Notes under the pieces: model-generated
Databases searched by the model: none
Told to the model about the DNA's origin: nothing
The model's input: the letters and a program-made list of their open reading frames with translations, nothing else
Shown: positions 35,901-49,149 of the stretch, piece after piece
Layout: each line of letters starts with the position of its first letter
How positions within the stretch are numbered: position 1 is the stretch's first letter
DNA from: Pyropia haitanensis
Taxonomy: Eukaryota > Rhodophyta > Bangiophyceae > Bangiales > Bangiaceae
Reading direction: 5' to 3'
Assembly: GCA_008729055.1 (NCBI GenBank)
Contig: SDUX01000048.1
Span: forward strand, 43,268 to 107,267
Length of the DNA stretch: 64,000 nucleotides
Made by a program: the position numbers and the translations under genes

Positions 35901-37044
35901 CGCTCCATGTCCGAGGTTCGACCCCCACGGTCGTGCATGGGGTGGTTGACCGCGTCTCACCCACTTTTGGCCACTGTTGCCCACTTTTGCCCACTTTCGC
36001 GTGTACAGCAATGCAGCACGCGCTCCGGCGGCCGAATTGGCTCGCATCCTTTATTCCAGCCATACATCCGCCCGCTCGACGTCCGAGGTTCCACCCGCAC
36101 CGTCGTGCATGGGGTGGTTGGCCGACCCGTTCGTTGGCGCGTCCGTTGGATGCAACGAGTGTTTTGTGGAGCGCCGGTTTCCACGTGTCAATTTTGTGGA
36201 ATGGTTTTCGCCACGTGGGGGTCCCGACAGCCAGGTGTGACGGTCGGCGACAAAAGTTCCGCCCTCACACCGTCCACGCCAGTGTGACGGGCGGAACGCG
36301 CAGTGGACAGTTTGGGTGGCGGGGCGCACTTTGTGGCCACTGTTGGACCACTTTCTGGCGACTTTCGCCTCAATTTTCTTTGCAGTTTTGGAAACTTCTT
36401 GCCCCCAATTGCCCAATTGTGTCCAATTTGGCCCCCTGTTTGCCCACTTTTTGCCCACTTCTTGCCCACTTCCTACCCACTTTTGCCCACTTTTGCCCAC
36501 TTTTGCCCACTTTTGCGTCTACAGCGATGCTGCACACCATCCGGCGGCCGAATTGGCGCGCATACTTCATTCCAGCCATAGATCCGCCCGCTCCATGTCC
36601 GAGGTTCGACCCCCACGGTCGTGCATGGGGTGGTTGACCGCGTCTCACCCACTTTTGGCCACTGTTGCCCACTTTTGCCCACTTTCGCGTGTACAGCAAT
36701 GCAGCACGCGCTCCGGCGGCCGAATTGGCTCGCATCCTTTATTCCAGCCATACATCCGCCCGCTCGACGTCCGAGGTTCCACCCGCACCGTCGTGCATGG
36801 GGTGGTTGGCCGACCCGTTCGTTGGCGCGTCCGTTGGATGCAACGAGTGTTTTGTGGAGCGCCGGTTTCCACGTGTCAATTTTGTGGAATGGTTTTCGCC
36901 ACGTGGGGGTCCCGACAGCCAGGTGTGACGGTCGGCGACAAAAGTTCCGCCCTCACACCGTCCACGCCAGTGTGACGGGCGGAACGCGCAGTGGACAGTT
37001 TGGGTGGCGGGGCGCACTTTGTGGCCACTGTTGGACCACTTTCT
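32917..37044 (+). repeat. U50-U55: six uniform 688-bp monomers
   Basis: Six copies in a row, all C/-1/C/C, at exact 688-bp spacing. This is the longest uniform run of the 688-bp form in the window and looks like recent amplification of one monomer. Confidence 0.9.
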
Positions 37045-37733
37045 GGCGACTTTCGCCTCAATTTTCTTTGCAGTTTTGGAAACTTCTTGCCCCCAATTGC
37101 CCAATTGTGTCCCAATTTGGCCCCCTGTTTGCCCACTTTTTGCCCACTTCTTGCCCACTTCCTACCCACTTTTGCCCACTTTTGCCCACTTTTGCCCACT
37201 TTTGCGTCTACAGCGATGCTGCACACCATCCGGCGGCCGAATTGGCGCGCATACTTCATTCCAGCCATAGATCCGCCCGCTCCATGTCCGAGGTTCGACC
37301 CCCACGGTCGTGCATGGGGTGGTTGACCGCGTCTCACCCACTTTTGGCCACTGTTGCCCACTTTTGCCCACTTTCGCGTGTACAGCAATGCAGCACGCGC
37401 TCCGGCGGCCGAATTGGCTCGCATCCTTTATTCCAGCCATACATCCGCCCGCTCGACGTCCGAGGTTCCACCCGCACCGTCGTGCATGGGGTGGTTGGCC
37501 GACCCGTTCGTTGGCGCGTCCGTTGGATGCAACGAGTGTTTTGTGGAGCGCCGGTTTCCACGTGTCAATTTTGTGGAATGGTTTTCGCCACGTGGGGGTC
37601 CCGACAGCCAGGTGTGACGGTCGGCGACAAAAGTTCCGCCCTCACACCGTCCACGCCAGTGTGACGGGCGGAACGCGCAGTGGACAGTTTGGGTGGCGGG
37701 GCGCACTTTGTGGCCACTGTTGGACCACTTTCT

Positions 37734-38250
37734 GGCGACTTTCGCCTCAATTTTCTTTGCAGTTTTGGAAACTTCTTGCCCCCAATTGCCCAATTGTGCT
37801 CCAATTTGGCCCCCTGTTTGCCCACTTTTTGCCCACTTCTTGCCCACTTCCTACCCACTTTTGCCCACTTTTGCCCACTTTTGCCCACTTTTGCGTCTAC
37901 AGCGATGCTGCACACCATCCGGCGGCCGAATTGGCGCGCATACTTCATTCCAGCCATAGATCCGCCCGCTCGACGTCCGAGGTTCCACCCGCACCGTCGT
38001 GCATGGGGTGGTTGGCCGACCCGTTTGTTGGCGCGTCCGTTGGATGCAACGAGTGTTTTGTGGAGCGCCGGTTTCCACGTGTCAATTTTGTGGAATGGTT
38101 TTCGCCACGTGGGGGTCCCGACAGCCAGGTGTGACGGTCGGCGACAAAAGTTCCGCCCTCACACCGTCCACGCCAGTGTGACGGGCGGAACGCGCAGTGG
38201 ACAGTTTGGGTGGCGGGGCGCACTTTGTGGCCACTGTTGGACCACTTTCT
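37734..38250 (+). repeat. U57: 517-bp monomer (A/B fusion)
   Basis: C/CT/T/C with the standard fusion. Confidence 0.93.
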
Positions 38251-38939
38251 GGCGACTTTCGTCTCAATTTTCTTTGCAGTTTTGGAAACTTCTTGCCCCC
38301 AATTGCCCAATTGTGTCCCAATTTGGCCCCCTGTTTGCCCACTTTTTGCCCACTTCTTGCCCACTTCCTACCCACTTTTGCCCACTTTTGCCCACTTTTG
38401 CCCACTTTTGCGTCTACAGCGATGCTGCACACCATCCGGCGGCCGAATTGGCGCGCATACTTCATTCCAGCCATAGATCCGCCCGCTCCATGTCCGAGGT
38501 TCGACCCCCACGGTCGTGCATGGGGTGGTTGACCGCGTCTCACCCACTTTTGGCCACTGTTGCCCACTTTTGCCCACTTTCGCGTGTACAGCAATGCAGC
38601 ACGCGCTCCGGCGGCCGAATTGGCTCGCATCCTTTATTCCAGCCATACATCCGCCCGCTCGACGTCCGAGGTTCCACCCGCACCGTCGTGCATGGGGTGG
38701 TTGGCCGACCCGTTCGTTGGCGCGTCCGTTGGATGCAACGAGTGTTTTGTGGAGCGCCGGTTTCCACGTGTCAATTTTGTGGAATGGTTTTCGCCACGTG
38801 GGGGTCCCGACAGCCAGGTGTGACGGTCGGCGACAAAAGTTCCGCCCTCACACCGTCCACGCCAGTGTGACGGGCGGAACGCGCAGTGGACAGTTTGGGT
38901 GGCGGGGCGCACTTTGTGGCCACTGTTGGACCACTTTCT

Positions 38940-39456
38940 GGCGACTTTCGTCTCAATTTTCTTTGCAGTTTTGGAAACTTCTTGCCCCCAATTGCCCAAT
39001 TGTGTCCCAATTTGGCCCCCTGTTTGCCCACTTTTTGCCCACTTCTTGCCCACTTCCTACCCACTTTTGCCCACTTTTGCCCACTTTTGCCCACTTTTGC
39101 GTCTACAGCGATGCTGCACACCATCCGGCGGCCGAATTGGCGCGCATACTTCATTCCAGCCATAGATCCGCCCGCTCGACGTCCGAGGTTCCACCCGCAC
39201 CGTCGTGCATGGGGTGGTTGGCCGACCCGTTTGTTGGCGCGTCCGTTGGATGCAACGAGTGTTTTGTGGAGCGCCGGTTTCCACGTGTCAATTTTGTGGA
39301 ATGGTTTTCGCCACGTGGGGGTCCCGACAGCCAGGTGTGACGGTCGGCGACAAAAGTTCCGCCCTCACACCGTCCACGCCAGTGTGACGGGCGGAACGCG
39401 CAGTGGACAGTTTGGGTGGCGGGGCGCACTTTGTGGCCACTGTTGGACCACTTTCT
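38940..39456 (+). repeat. U59: 517-bp monomer with exchanged left end
   Basis: The only short copy with T/TC at s1/s2 instead of C/CT. The fusion window and T at s3 are the same as in the other eleven, so its left end was swapped by exchange between s2 (position 67) and the fusion point rather than by an independent deletion. Confidence 0.9.
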
Positions 39457-41521
39457 GGCGACTTTCGTCTCAATTTTCTTTGCAGTTTTGGAAACTTCTT
39501 GCCCCCAATTGCCCAATTGTGTCCCAATTTGGCCCCCTGTTTGCCCACTTTTTGCCCACTTCTTGCCCACTTCCTACCCACTTTTGCCCACTTTTGCCCA
39601 CTTTTGCCCACTTTTGCGTCTACAGCGATGCTGCACACCATCCGGCGGCCGAATTGGCGCGCATACTTCATTCCAGCCATAGATCCGCCCGCTCCATGTC
39701 CGAGGTTCGACCCCCACGGTCGTGCATGGGGTGGTTGACCGCGTCTCACCCACTTTTGGCCACTGTTGCCCACTTTTGCCCACTTTCGCGTGTACAGCAA
39801 TGCAGCACGCGCTCCGGCGGCCGAATTGGCTCGCATCCTTTATTCCAGCCATACATCCGCCCGCTCGACGTCCGAGGTTCCACCCGCACCGTCGTGCATG
39901 GGGTGGTTGGCCGACCCGTTTGTTGGCGCGTCCGTTGGATGCAACGAGTGTTTTGTGGAGCGCCGGTTTCCACGTGTCAATTTTGTGGAATGGTTTTCGC
40001 CACGTGGGGGTCCCGACAGCCAGGTGTGACGGTCGGCGACAAAAGTTCCGCCCTCACACCGTCCACGCCAGTGTGACGGGCGGAACGCGCAGTGGACAGT
40101 TTGGGTGGCGGGGCGCACTTTGTGGCCACTGTTGGACCACTTTCTGGCGACTTTCGCCTCAATTTTCTTTGCAGTTTTGGAAACTTCTTGCCCCCAATTG
40201 CCCAATTGTGTCCAATTTGGCCCCCTGTTTGCCCACTTTTTGCCCACTTCTTGCCCACTTCCTACCCACTTTTGCCCACTTTTGCCCACTTTTGCCCACT
40301 TTTGCGTCTACAGCGATGCTGCACACCATCCGGCGGCCGAATTGGCGCGCATACTTCATTCCAGCCATAGATCCGCCCGCTCCATGTCCGAGGTTCGACC
40401 CCCACGGTCGTGCATGGGGTGGTTGACCGCGTCTCACCCACTTTTGGCCACTGTTGCCCACTTTTGCCCACTTTCGCGTGTACAGCAATGCAGCACGCGC
40501 TCCGGCGGCCGAATTGGCTCGCATCCTTTATTCCAGCCATACATCCGCCCGCTCGACGTCCGAGGTTCCACCCGCACCGTCGTGCATGGGGTGGTTGGCC
40601 GACCCGTTCGTTGGCGCGTCCGTTGGATGCAACGAGTGTTTTGTGGAGCGCCGGTTTCCACGTGTCAATTTTGTGGAATGGTTTTCGCCACGTGGGGGTC
40701 CCGACAGCCAGGTGTGACGGTCGGCGACAAAAGTTCCGCCCTCACACCGTCCACGCCAGTGTGACGGGCGGAACGCGCAGTGGACAGTTTGGGTGGCGGG
40801 GCGCACTTTGTGGCCACTGTTGGACCACTTTCTGGCGACTTTCGCCTCAATTTTCTTTGCAGTTTTGGAAACTTCTTGCCCCCAATTGCCCAATTGTGTC
40901 CAATTTGGCCCCCTGTTTGCCCACTTTTTGCCCACTTCTTGCCCACTTCCTACCCACTTTTGCCCACTTTTGCCCACTTTTGCCCACTTTTGCGTCTACA
41001 GCGATGCTGCACACCATCCGGCGGCCGAATTGGCGCGCATACTTCATTCCAGCCATAGATCCGCCCGCTCCATGTCCGAGGTTCGACCCCCACGGTCGTG
41101 CATGGGGTGGTTGACCGCGTCTCACCCACTTTTGGCCACTGTTGCCCACTTTTGCCCACTTTCGCGTGTACAGCAATGCAGCACGCGCTCCGGCGGCCGA
41201 ATTGGCTCGCATCCTTTATTCCAGCCATACATCCGCCCGCTCGACGTCCGAGGTTCCACCCGCACCGTCGTGCATGGGGTGGTTGGCCGACCCGTTCGTT
41301 GGCGCGTCCGTTGGATGCAACGAGTGTTTTGTGGAGCGCCGGTTTCCACGTGTCAATTTTGTGGAATGGTTTTCGCCACGTGGGGGTCCCGACAGCCAGG
41401 TGTGACGGTCGGCGACAAAAGTTCCGCCCTCACACCGTCCACGCCAGTGTGACGGGCGGAACGCGCAGTGGACAGTTTGGGTGGCGGGGCGCACTTTGTG
41501 GCCACTGTTGGACCACTTTCT

Positions 41522-42038
41522 GGCGACTTTCGCCTCAATTTTCTTTGCAGTTTTGGAAACTTCTTGCCCCCAATTGCCCAATTGTGCTCCAATTTGGCCC
41601 CCTGTTTGCCCACTTTTTGCCCACTTCTTGCCCACTTCCTACCCACTTTTGCCCACTTTTGCCCACTTTTGCCCACTTTTGCGTCTACAGCGATGCTGCA
41701 CACCATCCGGCGGCCGAATTGGCGCGCATACTTCATTCCAGCCATAGATCCGCCCGCTCGACGTCCGAGGTTCCACCCGCACCGTCGTGCATGGGGTGGT
41801 TGGCCGACCCGTTTGTTGGCGCGTCCGTTGGATGCAACGAGTGTTTTGTGGAGCGCCGGTTTCCACGTGTCAATTTTGTGGAATGGTTTTCGCCACGTGG
41901 GGGTCCCGACAGCCAGGTGTGACGGTCGGCGACAAAAGTTCCGCCCTCACACCGTCCACGCCAGTGTGACGGGCGGAACGCGCAGTGGACAGTTTGGGTG
42001 GCGGGGCGCACTTTGTGGCCACTGTTGGACCACTTTCT
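41522..42038 (+). repeat. U63: 517-bp monomer (A/B fusion)
   Basis: C/CT/T/C; first monomer of the first seven-monomer repeat. Confidence 0.93.
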
Positions 42039-43416
42039 GGCGACTTTCGTCTCAATTTTCTTTGCAGTTTTGGAAACTTCTTGCCCCCAATTGCCCAATT
42101 GTGTCCCAATTTGGCCCCCTGTTTGCCCACTTTTTGCCCACTTCTTGCCCACTTCCTACCCACTTTTGCCCACTTTTGCCCACTTTTGCCCACTTTTGCG
42201 TCTACAGCGATGCTGCACACCATCCGGCGGCCGAATTGGCGCGCATACTTCATTCCAGCCATAGATCCGCCCGCTCCATGTCCGAGGTTCGACCCCCACG
42301 GTCGTGCATGGGGTGGTTGACCGCGTCTCACCCACTTTTGGCCACTGTTGCCCACTTTTGCCCACTTTCGCGTGTACAGCAATGCAGCACGCGCTCCGGC
42401 GGCCGAATTGGCTCGCATCCTTTATTCCAGCCATACATCCGCCCGCTCGACGTCCGAGGTTCCACCCGCACCGTCGTGCATGGGGTGGTTGGCCGACCCG
42501 TTTGTTGGCGCGTCCGTTGGATGCAACGAGTGTTTTGTGGAGCGCCGGTTTCCACGTGTCAATTTTGTGGAATGGTTTTCGCCACGTGGGGGTCCCGACA
42601 GCCAGGTGTGACGGTCGGCGACAAAAGTTCCGCCCTCACACCGTCCACGCCAGTGTGACGGGCGGAACGCGCAGTGGACAGTTTGGGTGGCGGGGCGCAC
42701 TTTGTGGCCACTGTTGGACGACTTTCTGGCGACTTTCGCCTCAATTTTCTTTGCAGTTTTGGAAACTTCTTGCCCCCAATTGCCCAATTGTGTTCCAATT
42801 TGGCCCCCTGTTTGCCCACTTTTTGCCCACTTCTTGCCCACTTCCTACCCACTTTTGCCCACTTTTGCCCACTTTTGCCCACTTTTGCGTCTACAGCGAT
42901 GCTGCACACCATCCGGCGGCCGAATTGGCGCGCATACTTCATTCCAGCCATAGATCCGCCCGCTCCATGTCCGAGGTTCGACCCCCACGGTCGTGCATGG
43001 GGTGGTTGACCGCGTCTCACCCACTTTTGGCCACTGTTGCCCACTTTTGCCCACTTTCGCGTGTACAGCAATGCAGCACGCGCTCCGGCGGCCGAATTGG
43101 CTCGCATCCTTTATTCCAGCCATACATCCGCCCGCTCGACGTCCGAGGTTCCACCCGCACCGTCGTGCATGGGGTGGTTGGCCGACCCGTTCGTTGGCGC
43201 GTCCGTTGGATGCAACGAGTGTTTTGTGGAGCGCCGGTTTCCACGTGTCAATTTTGTGGAATGGTTTTCGCCACGTGGGGGTCCCGACAGCCAGGTGTGA
43301 CGGTCGGCGACAAAAGTTCCGCCCTCACACCGTCCACGCCAGTGTGACGGGCGGAACGCGCAGTGGACAGTTTGGGTGGCGGGGCGCACTTTGTGGCCAC
43401 TGTTGGACCACTTTCT

Positions 43417-43933
43417 GGCGACTTTCGCCTCAATTTTCTTTGCAGTTTTGGAAACTTCTTGCCCCCAATTGCCCAATTGTGCTCCAATTTGGCCCCCTGT
43501 TTGCCCACTTTTTGCCCACTTCTTGCCCACTTCCTACCCACTTTTGCCCACTTTTGCCCACTTTTGCCCACTTTTGCGTCTACAGCGATGCTGCACACCA
43601 TCCGGCGGCCGAATTGGCGCGCATACTTCATTCCAGCCATAGATCCGCCCGCTCGACGTCCGAGGTTCCACCCGCACCGTCGTGCATGGGGTGGTTGGCC
43701 GACCCGTTTGTTGGCGCGTCCGTTGGATGCAACGAGTGTTTTGTGGAGCGCCGGTTTCCACGTGTCAATTTTGTGGAATGGTTTTCGCCACGTGGGGGTC
43801 CCGACAGCCAGGTGTGACGGTCGGCGACAAAAGTTCCGCCCTCACACCGTCCACGCCAGTGTGACGGGCGGAACGCGCAGTGGACAGTTTGGGTGGCGGG
43901 GCGCACTTTGTGGCCACTGTTGGACCACTTTCT
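43417..43933 (+). repeat. U66: 517-bp monomer (A/B fusion)
   Basis: C/CT/T/C; starts the second trimer of the first seven-monomer repeat. Confidence 0.93.
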
Positions 43934-46000
43934 GGCGACTTTCGTCTCAATTTTCTTTGCAGTTTTGGAAACTTCTTGCCCCCAATTGCCCAATTGTGTC
44001 CCAATTTGGCCCCCTGTTTGCCCACTTTTTGCCCACTTCTTGCCCACTTCCTACCCACTTTTGCCCACTTTTGCCCACTTTTGCCCACTTTTGCGTCTAC
44101 AGCGATGCTGCACACCATCCGGCGGCCGAATTGGCGCGCATACTTCATTCCAGCCATAGATCCGCCCGCTCCATGTCCGAGGTTCGACCCCCACGGTCGT
44201 GCATGGGGTGGTTGACCGCGTCTCACCCACTTTTGGCCACTGTTGCCCACTTTTGCCCACTTTCGCGTGTACAGCAATGCAGCACGCGCTCCGGCGGCCG
44301 AATTGGCTCGCATCCTTTATTCCAGCCATACATCCGCCCGCTCGACGTCCGAGGTTCCACCCGCACCGTCGTGCATGGGGTGGTTGGCCGACCCGTTTGT
44401 TGGCGCGTCCGTTGGATGCAACGAGTGTTTTGTGGAGCGCCGGTTTCCACGTGTCAATTTTGTGGAATGGTTTTCGCCACGTGGGGGTCCCGACAGCCAG
44501 GTGTGACGGTCGGCGACAAAAGTTCCGCCCTCACACCGTCCACGCCAGTGTGACGGGCGGAACGCGCAGTGGACAGTTTGGGTGGCGGGGCGCACTTTGT
44601 GGCCACTGTTGGACGACTTTCTGGCGACTTTCGCCTCAATTTTCTTTGCAGTTTTGGAAACTTCTTGCCCCCAATTGCCCAATTGTGTTCCAATTTGGCC
44701 CCCTGTTTGCCCACTTTTTGCCCACTTCTTGCCCACTTCCTACCCACTTTTGCCCACTTTTGCCCACTTTTGCCCACTTTTGCGTCTACAGCGATGCTGC
44801 ACACCATCCGGCGGCCGAATTGGCGCGCATACTTCATTCCAGCCATAGATCCGCCCGCTCCATGTCCGAGGTTCGACCCCCACGGTCGTGCATGGGGTGG
44901 TTGACCGCGTCTCACCCACTTTTGGCCACTGTTGCCCACTTTTGCCCACTTTCGCGTGTACAGCAATGCAGCACGCGCTCCGGCGGCCGAATTGGCTCGC
45001 ATCCTTTATTCCAGCCATACATCCGCCCGCTCGACGTCCGAGGTTCCACCCGCACCGTCGTGCATGGGGTGGTTGGCCGACCCGTTCGTTGGCGCGTCCG
45101 TTGGATGCAACGAGTGTTTTGTGGAGCGCCGGTTTCCACGTGTCAATTTTGTGGAATGGTTTTCGCCACGTGGGGGTCCCGACAGCCAGGTGTGACGGTC
45201 GGCGACAAAAGTTCCGCCCTCACACCGTCCACGCCAGTGTGACGGGCGGAACGCGCAGTGGACAGTTTGGGTGGCGGGGCGCACTTTGTGGCCACTGTTG
45301 GACCACTTTCTGGCGACTTTCGCCTCAATTTTCTTTGCAGTTTTGGAAACTTCTTGCCCCCAATTGCCCAATTGTGCTCCAATTTGGCCCCCTGTTTGCC
45401 CACTTTTTGCCCACTTCTTGCCCACTTCCTACCCACTTTTGCCCACTTTTGCCCACTTTTGCCCACTTTTGCGTCTACAGCGATGCTGCACACCATCCGG
45501 CGGCCGAATTGGCGCGCATACTTCATTCCAGCCATAGATCCGCCCGCTCCATGTCCGAGGTTCGACCCCCACGGTCGTGCATGGGGTGGTTGACCGCGTC
45601 TCACCCACTTTTGGCCACTGTTGCCCACTTTTGCCCACTTTCGCGTGTACAGCAATGCAGCACGCGCTCCGGCGGCCGAATTGGCTCGCATCCTTTATTC
45701 CAGCCATACATCCGCCCGCTCGACGTCCGAGGTTCCACCCGCACCGTCGTGCATGGGGTGGTTGGCCGACCCGTTCGTTGGCGCGTCCGTTGGATGCAAC
45801 GAGTGTTTTGTGGAGCGCCGGTTTCCACGTGTCAATTTTGTGGAATGGTTTTCGCCACGTGGGGGTCCCGACAGCCAGGTGTGACGGTCGGCGACAAAAG
45901 TTCCGCCCTCACACCGTCCACGCCAGTGTGACGGGCGGAACGCGCAGTGGACAGTTTGGGTGGCGGGGCGCACTTTGTGGCCACTGTTGGACCACTTTCT

Positions 46001-46517
46001 GGCGACTTTCGCCTCAATTTTCTTTGCAGTTTTGGAAACTTCTTGCCCCCAATTGCCCAATTGTGCTCCAATTTGGCCCCCTGTTTGCCCACTTTTTGCC
46101 CACTTCTTGCCCACTTCCTACCCACTTTTGCCCACTTTTGCCCACTTTTGCCCACTTTTGCGTCTACAGCGATGCTGCACACCATCCGGCGGCCGAATTG
46201 GCGCGCATACTTCATTCCAGCCATAGATCCGCCCGCTCGACGTCCGAGGTTCCACCCGCACCGTCGTGCATGGGGTGGTTGGCCGACCCGTTTGTTGGCG
46301 CGTCCGTTGGATGCAACGAGTGTTTTGTGGAGCGCCGGTTTCCACGTGTCAATTTTGTGGAATGGTTTTCGCCACGTGGGGGTCCCGACAGCCAGGTGTG
46401 ACGGTCGGCGACAAAAGTTCCGCCCTCACACCGTCCACGCCAGTGTGACGGGCGGAACGCGCAGTGGACAGTTTGGGTGGCGGGGCGCACTTTGTGGCCA
46501 CTGTTGGACCACTTTCT
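46001..46517 (+). repeat. U70: 517-bp monomer (A/B fusion)
   Basis: C/CT/T/C; first monomer of the second seven-monomer repeat. Confidence 0.93.
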
Positions 46518-47895
46518 GGCGACTTTCGTCTCAATTTTCTTTGCAGTTTTGGAAACTTCTTGCCCCCAATTGCCCAATTGTGTCCCAATTTGGCCCCCTG
46601 TTTGCCCACTTTTTGCCCACTTCTTGCCCACTTCCTACCCACTTTTGCCCACTTTTGCCCACTTTTGCCCACTTTTGCGTCTACAGCGATGCTGCACACC
46701 ATCCGGCGGCCGAATTGGCGCGCATACTTCATTCCAGCCATAGATCCGCCCGCTCCATGTCCGAGGTTCGACCCCCACGGTCGTGCATGGGGTGGTTGAC
46801 CGCGTCTCACCCACTTTTGGCCACTGTTGCCCACTTTTGCCCACTTTCGCGTGTACAGCAATGCAGCACGCGCTCCGGCGGCCGAATTGGCTCGCATCCT
46901 TTATTCCAGCCATACATCCGCCCGCTCGACGTCCGAGGTTCCACCCGCACCGTCGTGCATGGGGTGGTTGGCCGACCCGTTTGTTGGCGCGTCCGTTGGA
47001 TGCAACGAGTGTTTTGTGGAGCGCCGGTTTCCACGTGTCAATTTTGTGGAATGGTTTTCGCCACGTGGGGGTCCCGACAGCCAGGTGTGACGGTCGGCGA
47101 CAAAAGTTCCGCCCTCACACCGTCCACGCCAGTGTGACGGGCGGAACGCGCAGTGGACAGTTTGGGTGGCGGGGCGCACTTTGTGGCCACTGTTGGACGA
47201 CTTTCTGGCGACTTTCGCCTCAATTTTCTTTGCAGTTTTGGAAACTTCTTGCCCCCAATTGCCCAATTGTGTTCCAATTTGGCCCCCTGTTTGCCCACTT
47301 TTTGCCCACTTCTTGCCCACTTCCTACCCACTTTTGCCCACTTTTGCCCACTTTTGCCCACTTTTGCGTCTACAGCGATGCTGCACACCATCCGGCGGCC
47401 GAATTGGCGCGCATACTTCATTCCAGCCATAGATCCGCCCGCTCCATGTCCGAGGTTCGACCCCCACGGTCGTGCATGGGGTGGTTGACCGCGTCTCACC
47501 CACTTTTGGCCACTGTTGCCCACTTTTGCCCACTTTCGCGTGTACAGCAATGCAGCACGCGCTCCGGCGGCCGAATTGGCTCGCATCCTTTATTCCAGCC
47601 ATACATCCGCCCGCTCGACGTCCGAGGTTCCACCCGCACCGTCGTGCATGGGGTGGTTGGCCGACCCGTTCGTTGGCGCGTCCGTTGGATGCAACGAGTG
47701 TTTTGTGGAGCGCCGGTTTCCACGTGTCAATTTTGTGGAATGGTTTTCGCCACGTGGGGGTCCCGACAGCCAGGTGTGACGGTCGGCGACAAAAGTTCCG
47801 CCCTCACACCGTCCACGCCAGTGTGACGGGCGGAACGCGCAGTGGACAGTTTGGGTGGCGGGGCGCACTTTGTGGCCACTGTTGGACCACTTTCT

Positions 47896-48412
47896 GGCGA
47901 CTTTCGCCTCAATTTTCTTTGCAGTTTTGGAAACTTCTTGCCCCCAATTGCCCAATTGTGCTCCAATTTGGCCCCCTGTTTGCCCACTTTTTGCCCACTT
48001 CTTGCCCACTTCCTACCCACTTTTGCCCACTTTTGCCCACTTTTGCCCACTTTTGCGTCTACAGCGATGCTGCACACCATCCGGCGGCCGAATTGGCGCG
48101 CATACTTCATTCCAGCCATAGATCCGCCCGCTCGACGTCCGAGGTTCCACCCGCACCGTCGTGCATGGGGTGGTTGGCCGACCCGTTTGTTGGCGCGTCC
48201 GTTGGATGCAACGAGTGTTTTGTGGAGCGCCGGTTTCCACGTGTCAATTTTGTGGAATGGTTTTCGCCACGTGGGGGTCCCGACAGCCAGGTGTGACGGT
48301 CGGCGACAAAAGTTCCGCCCTCACACCGTCCACGCCAGTGTGACGGGCGGAACGCGCAGTGGACAGTTTGGGTGGCGGGGCGCACTTTGTGGCCACTGTT
48401 GGACCACTTTCT
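47896..48412 (+). repeat. U73: 517-bp monomer (A/B fusion)
   Basis: C/CT/T/C; lies directly before the divergent monomer U74. Confidence 0.93.
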
Positions 48413-49149
48413 GGCGACTTTCGTCTCAATTTTCTTTGCAGTTTTGGAAACTTCTTGCCCCCAATTGCCCAATTGTGTCCCAATTTGGCCCCCTGTTTGC
48501 CCACTTTTTGCCCACTTCTTGCCCACTTCCACCCACTTTTGCCCACTTTGCCCACTTTTGCCCACTTTTGCGTCTACAGCGATGCTGCACACCATCCGGC
48601 GGCCGAATTGGCGCGCATACTTTCATTCCAGCCATAGATCCGCCCGCTCCATGTCCGAGGTTCGACCCCCACGGTCGTGCATGGGGTGGTTGACCGCGTC
48701 TCACCCACTTTTGGCCACTGTTGCCCACTTTTGCCCACTTTCGCGTGTACAGCAATGCAGCACGCGCTCCGGCGGCCGAATTGGCTCGCCCACGCAGTAC
48801 ATGGCTCGCATGCCGTTTATTCCAGCCATAATCCGCCCGCTCCGTCCGAGTTCACCCCACGTCGTGCATGGGTGGTTGGCCGACCCGTTGTTGGCCCCTC
48901 CGTTGCGATGCAACGGCAGGTGTTTTGTGGCAGCGCCGACGTGATTACCCACCGTCGTGCATTTAGTTCGTTCGGTGGAATGCGGTTTGTAGCGCCGCCA
49001 CGTGTCAGGGGGTCCCCGGACAGCCAGGTGTGACGGTCGGCGACAAAAGTTCCGCCCTCACACCGTCCACGCCAGTGTGACGGGCGGAACGCGCAGTGGA
49101 CAGTTTGGGTGGCGGGGCGCACTTTGTGGCCACTGTTGGACGACTTTCT
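48413..49149 (+). repeat. U74: divergent 737-bp monomer
   Basis: The left half is near normal except for single-base changes in the minisatellite (CTTCCACCC near 48530, CACTTTGCCC near 48548) and an extra T near 48622. From about 48790 to 49020 it departs strongly from every other copy: short insertions after TTGGCTCG, loss of bases in the CCGCCCGCTC stretch, a displaced second ACCGTCGTGCAT at 48951-48962, and an altered region around the CACGTG motifs. It returns to consensus at GACAGCCAGGTG and keeps an intact hairpin. It could be an old diverged copy, a patch of another subfamily, or a bad consensus. Confidence 0.8.

Larger units (their letters stand above)
37045..41521 (+). repeat. U56-U62: mixed block with two short copies
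   Basis: U56 C/TC/C/C, U57 short, U58 T/TC/C/C, U59 short, U60 T/TC/T/C, U61 and U62 C/-1/C/C. Short and long alternate at 1206-bp spacing at 37310-39722, a dimer state not seen elsewhere. Confidence 0.85.
41522..46000 (+). repeat. Seven-monomer higher-order repeat, copy 1 (4479 bp)
   Basis: U63 short, U64 T/TC/T/G, U65 C/TT/C/C, U66 short, U67 T/TC/T/G, U68 C/TT/C/C, U69 C/CT/C/C. Inside it is a 1895-bp trimer (short, TC, TT) repeated twice plus one extra CT monomer. The same order follows twice more without a gap. Confidence 0.88.
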
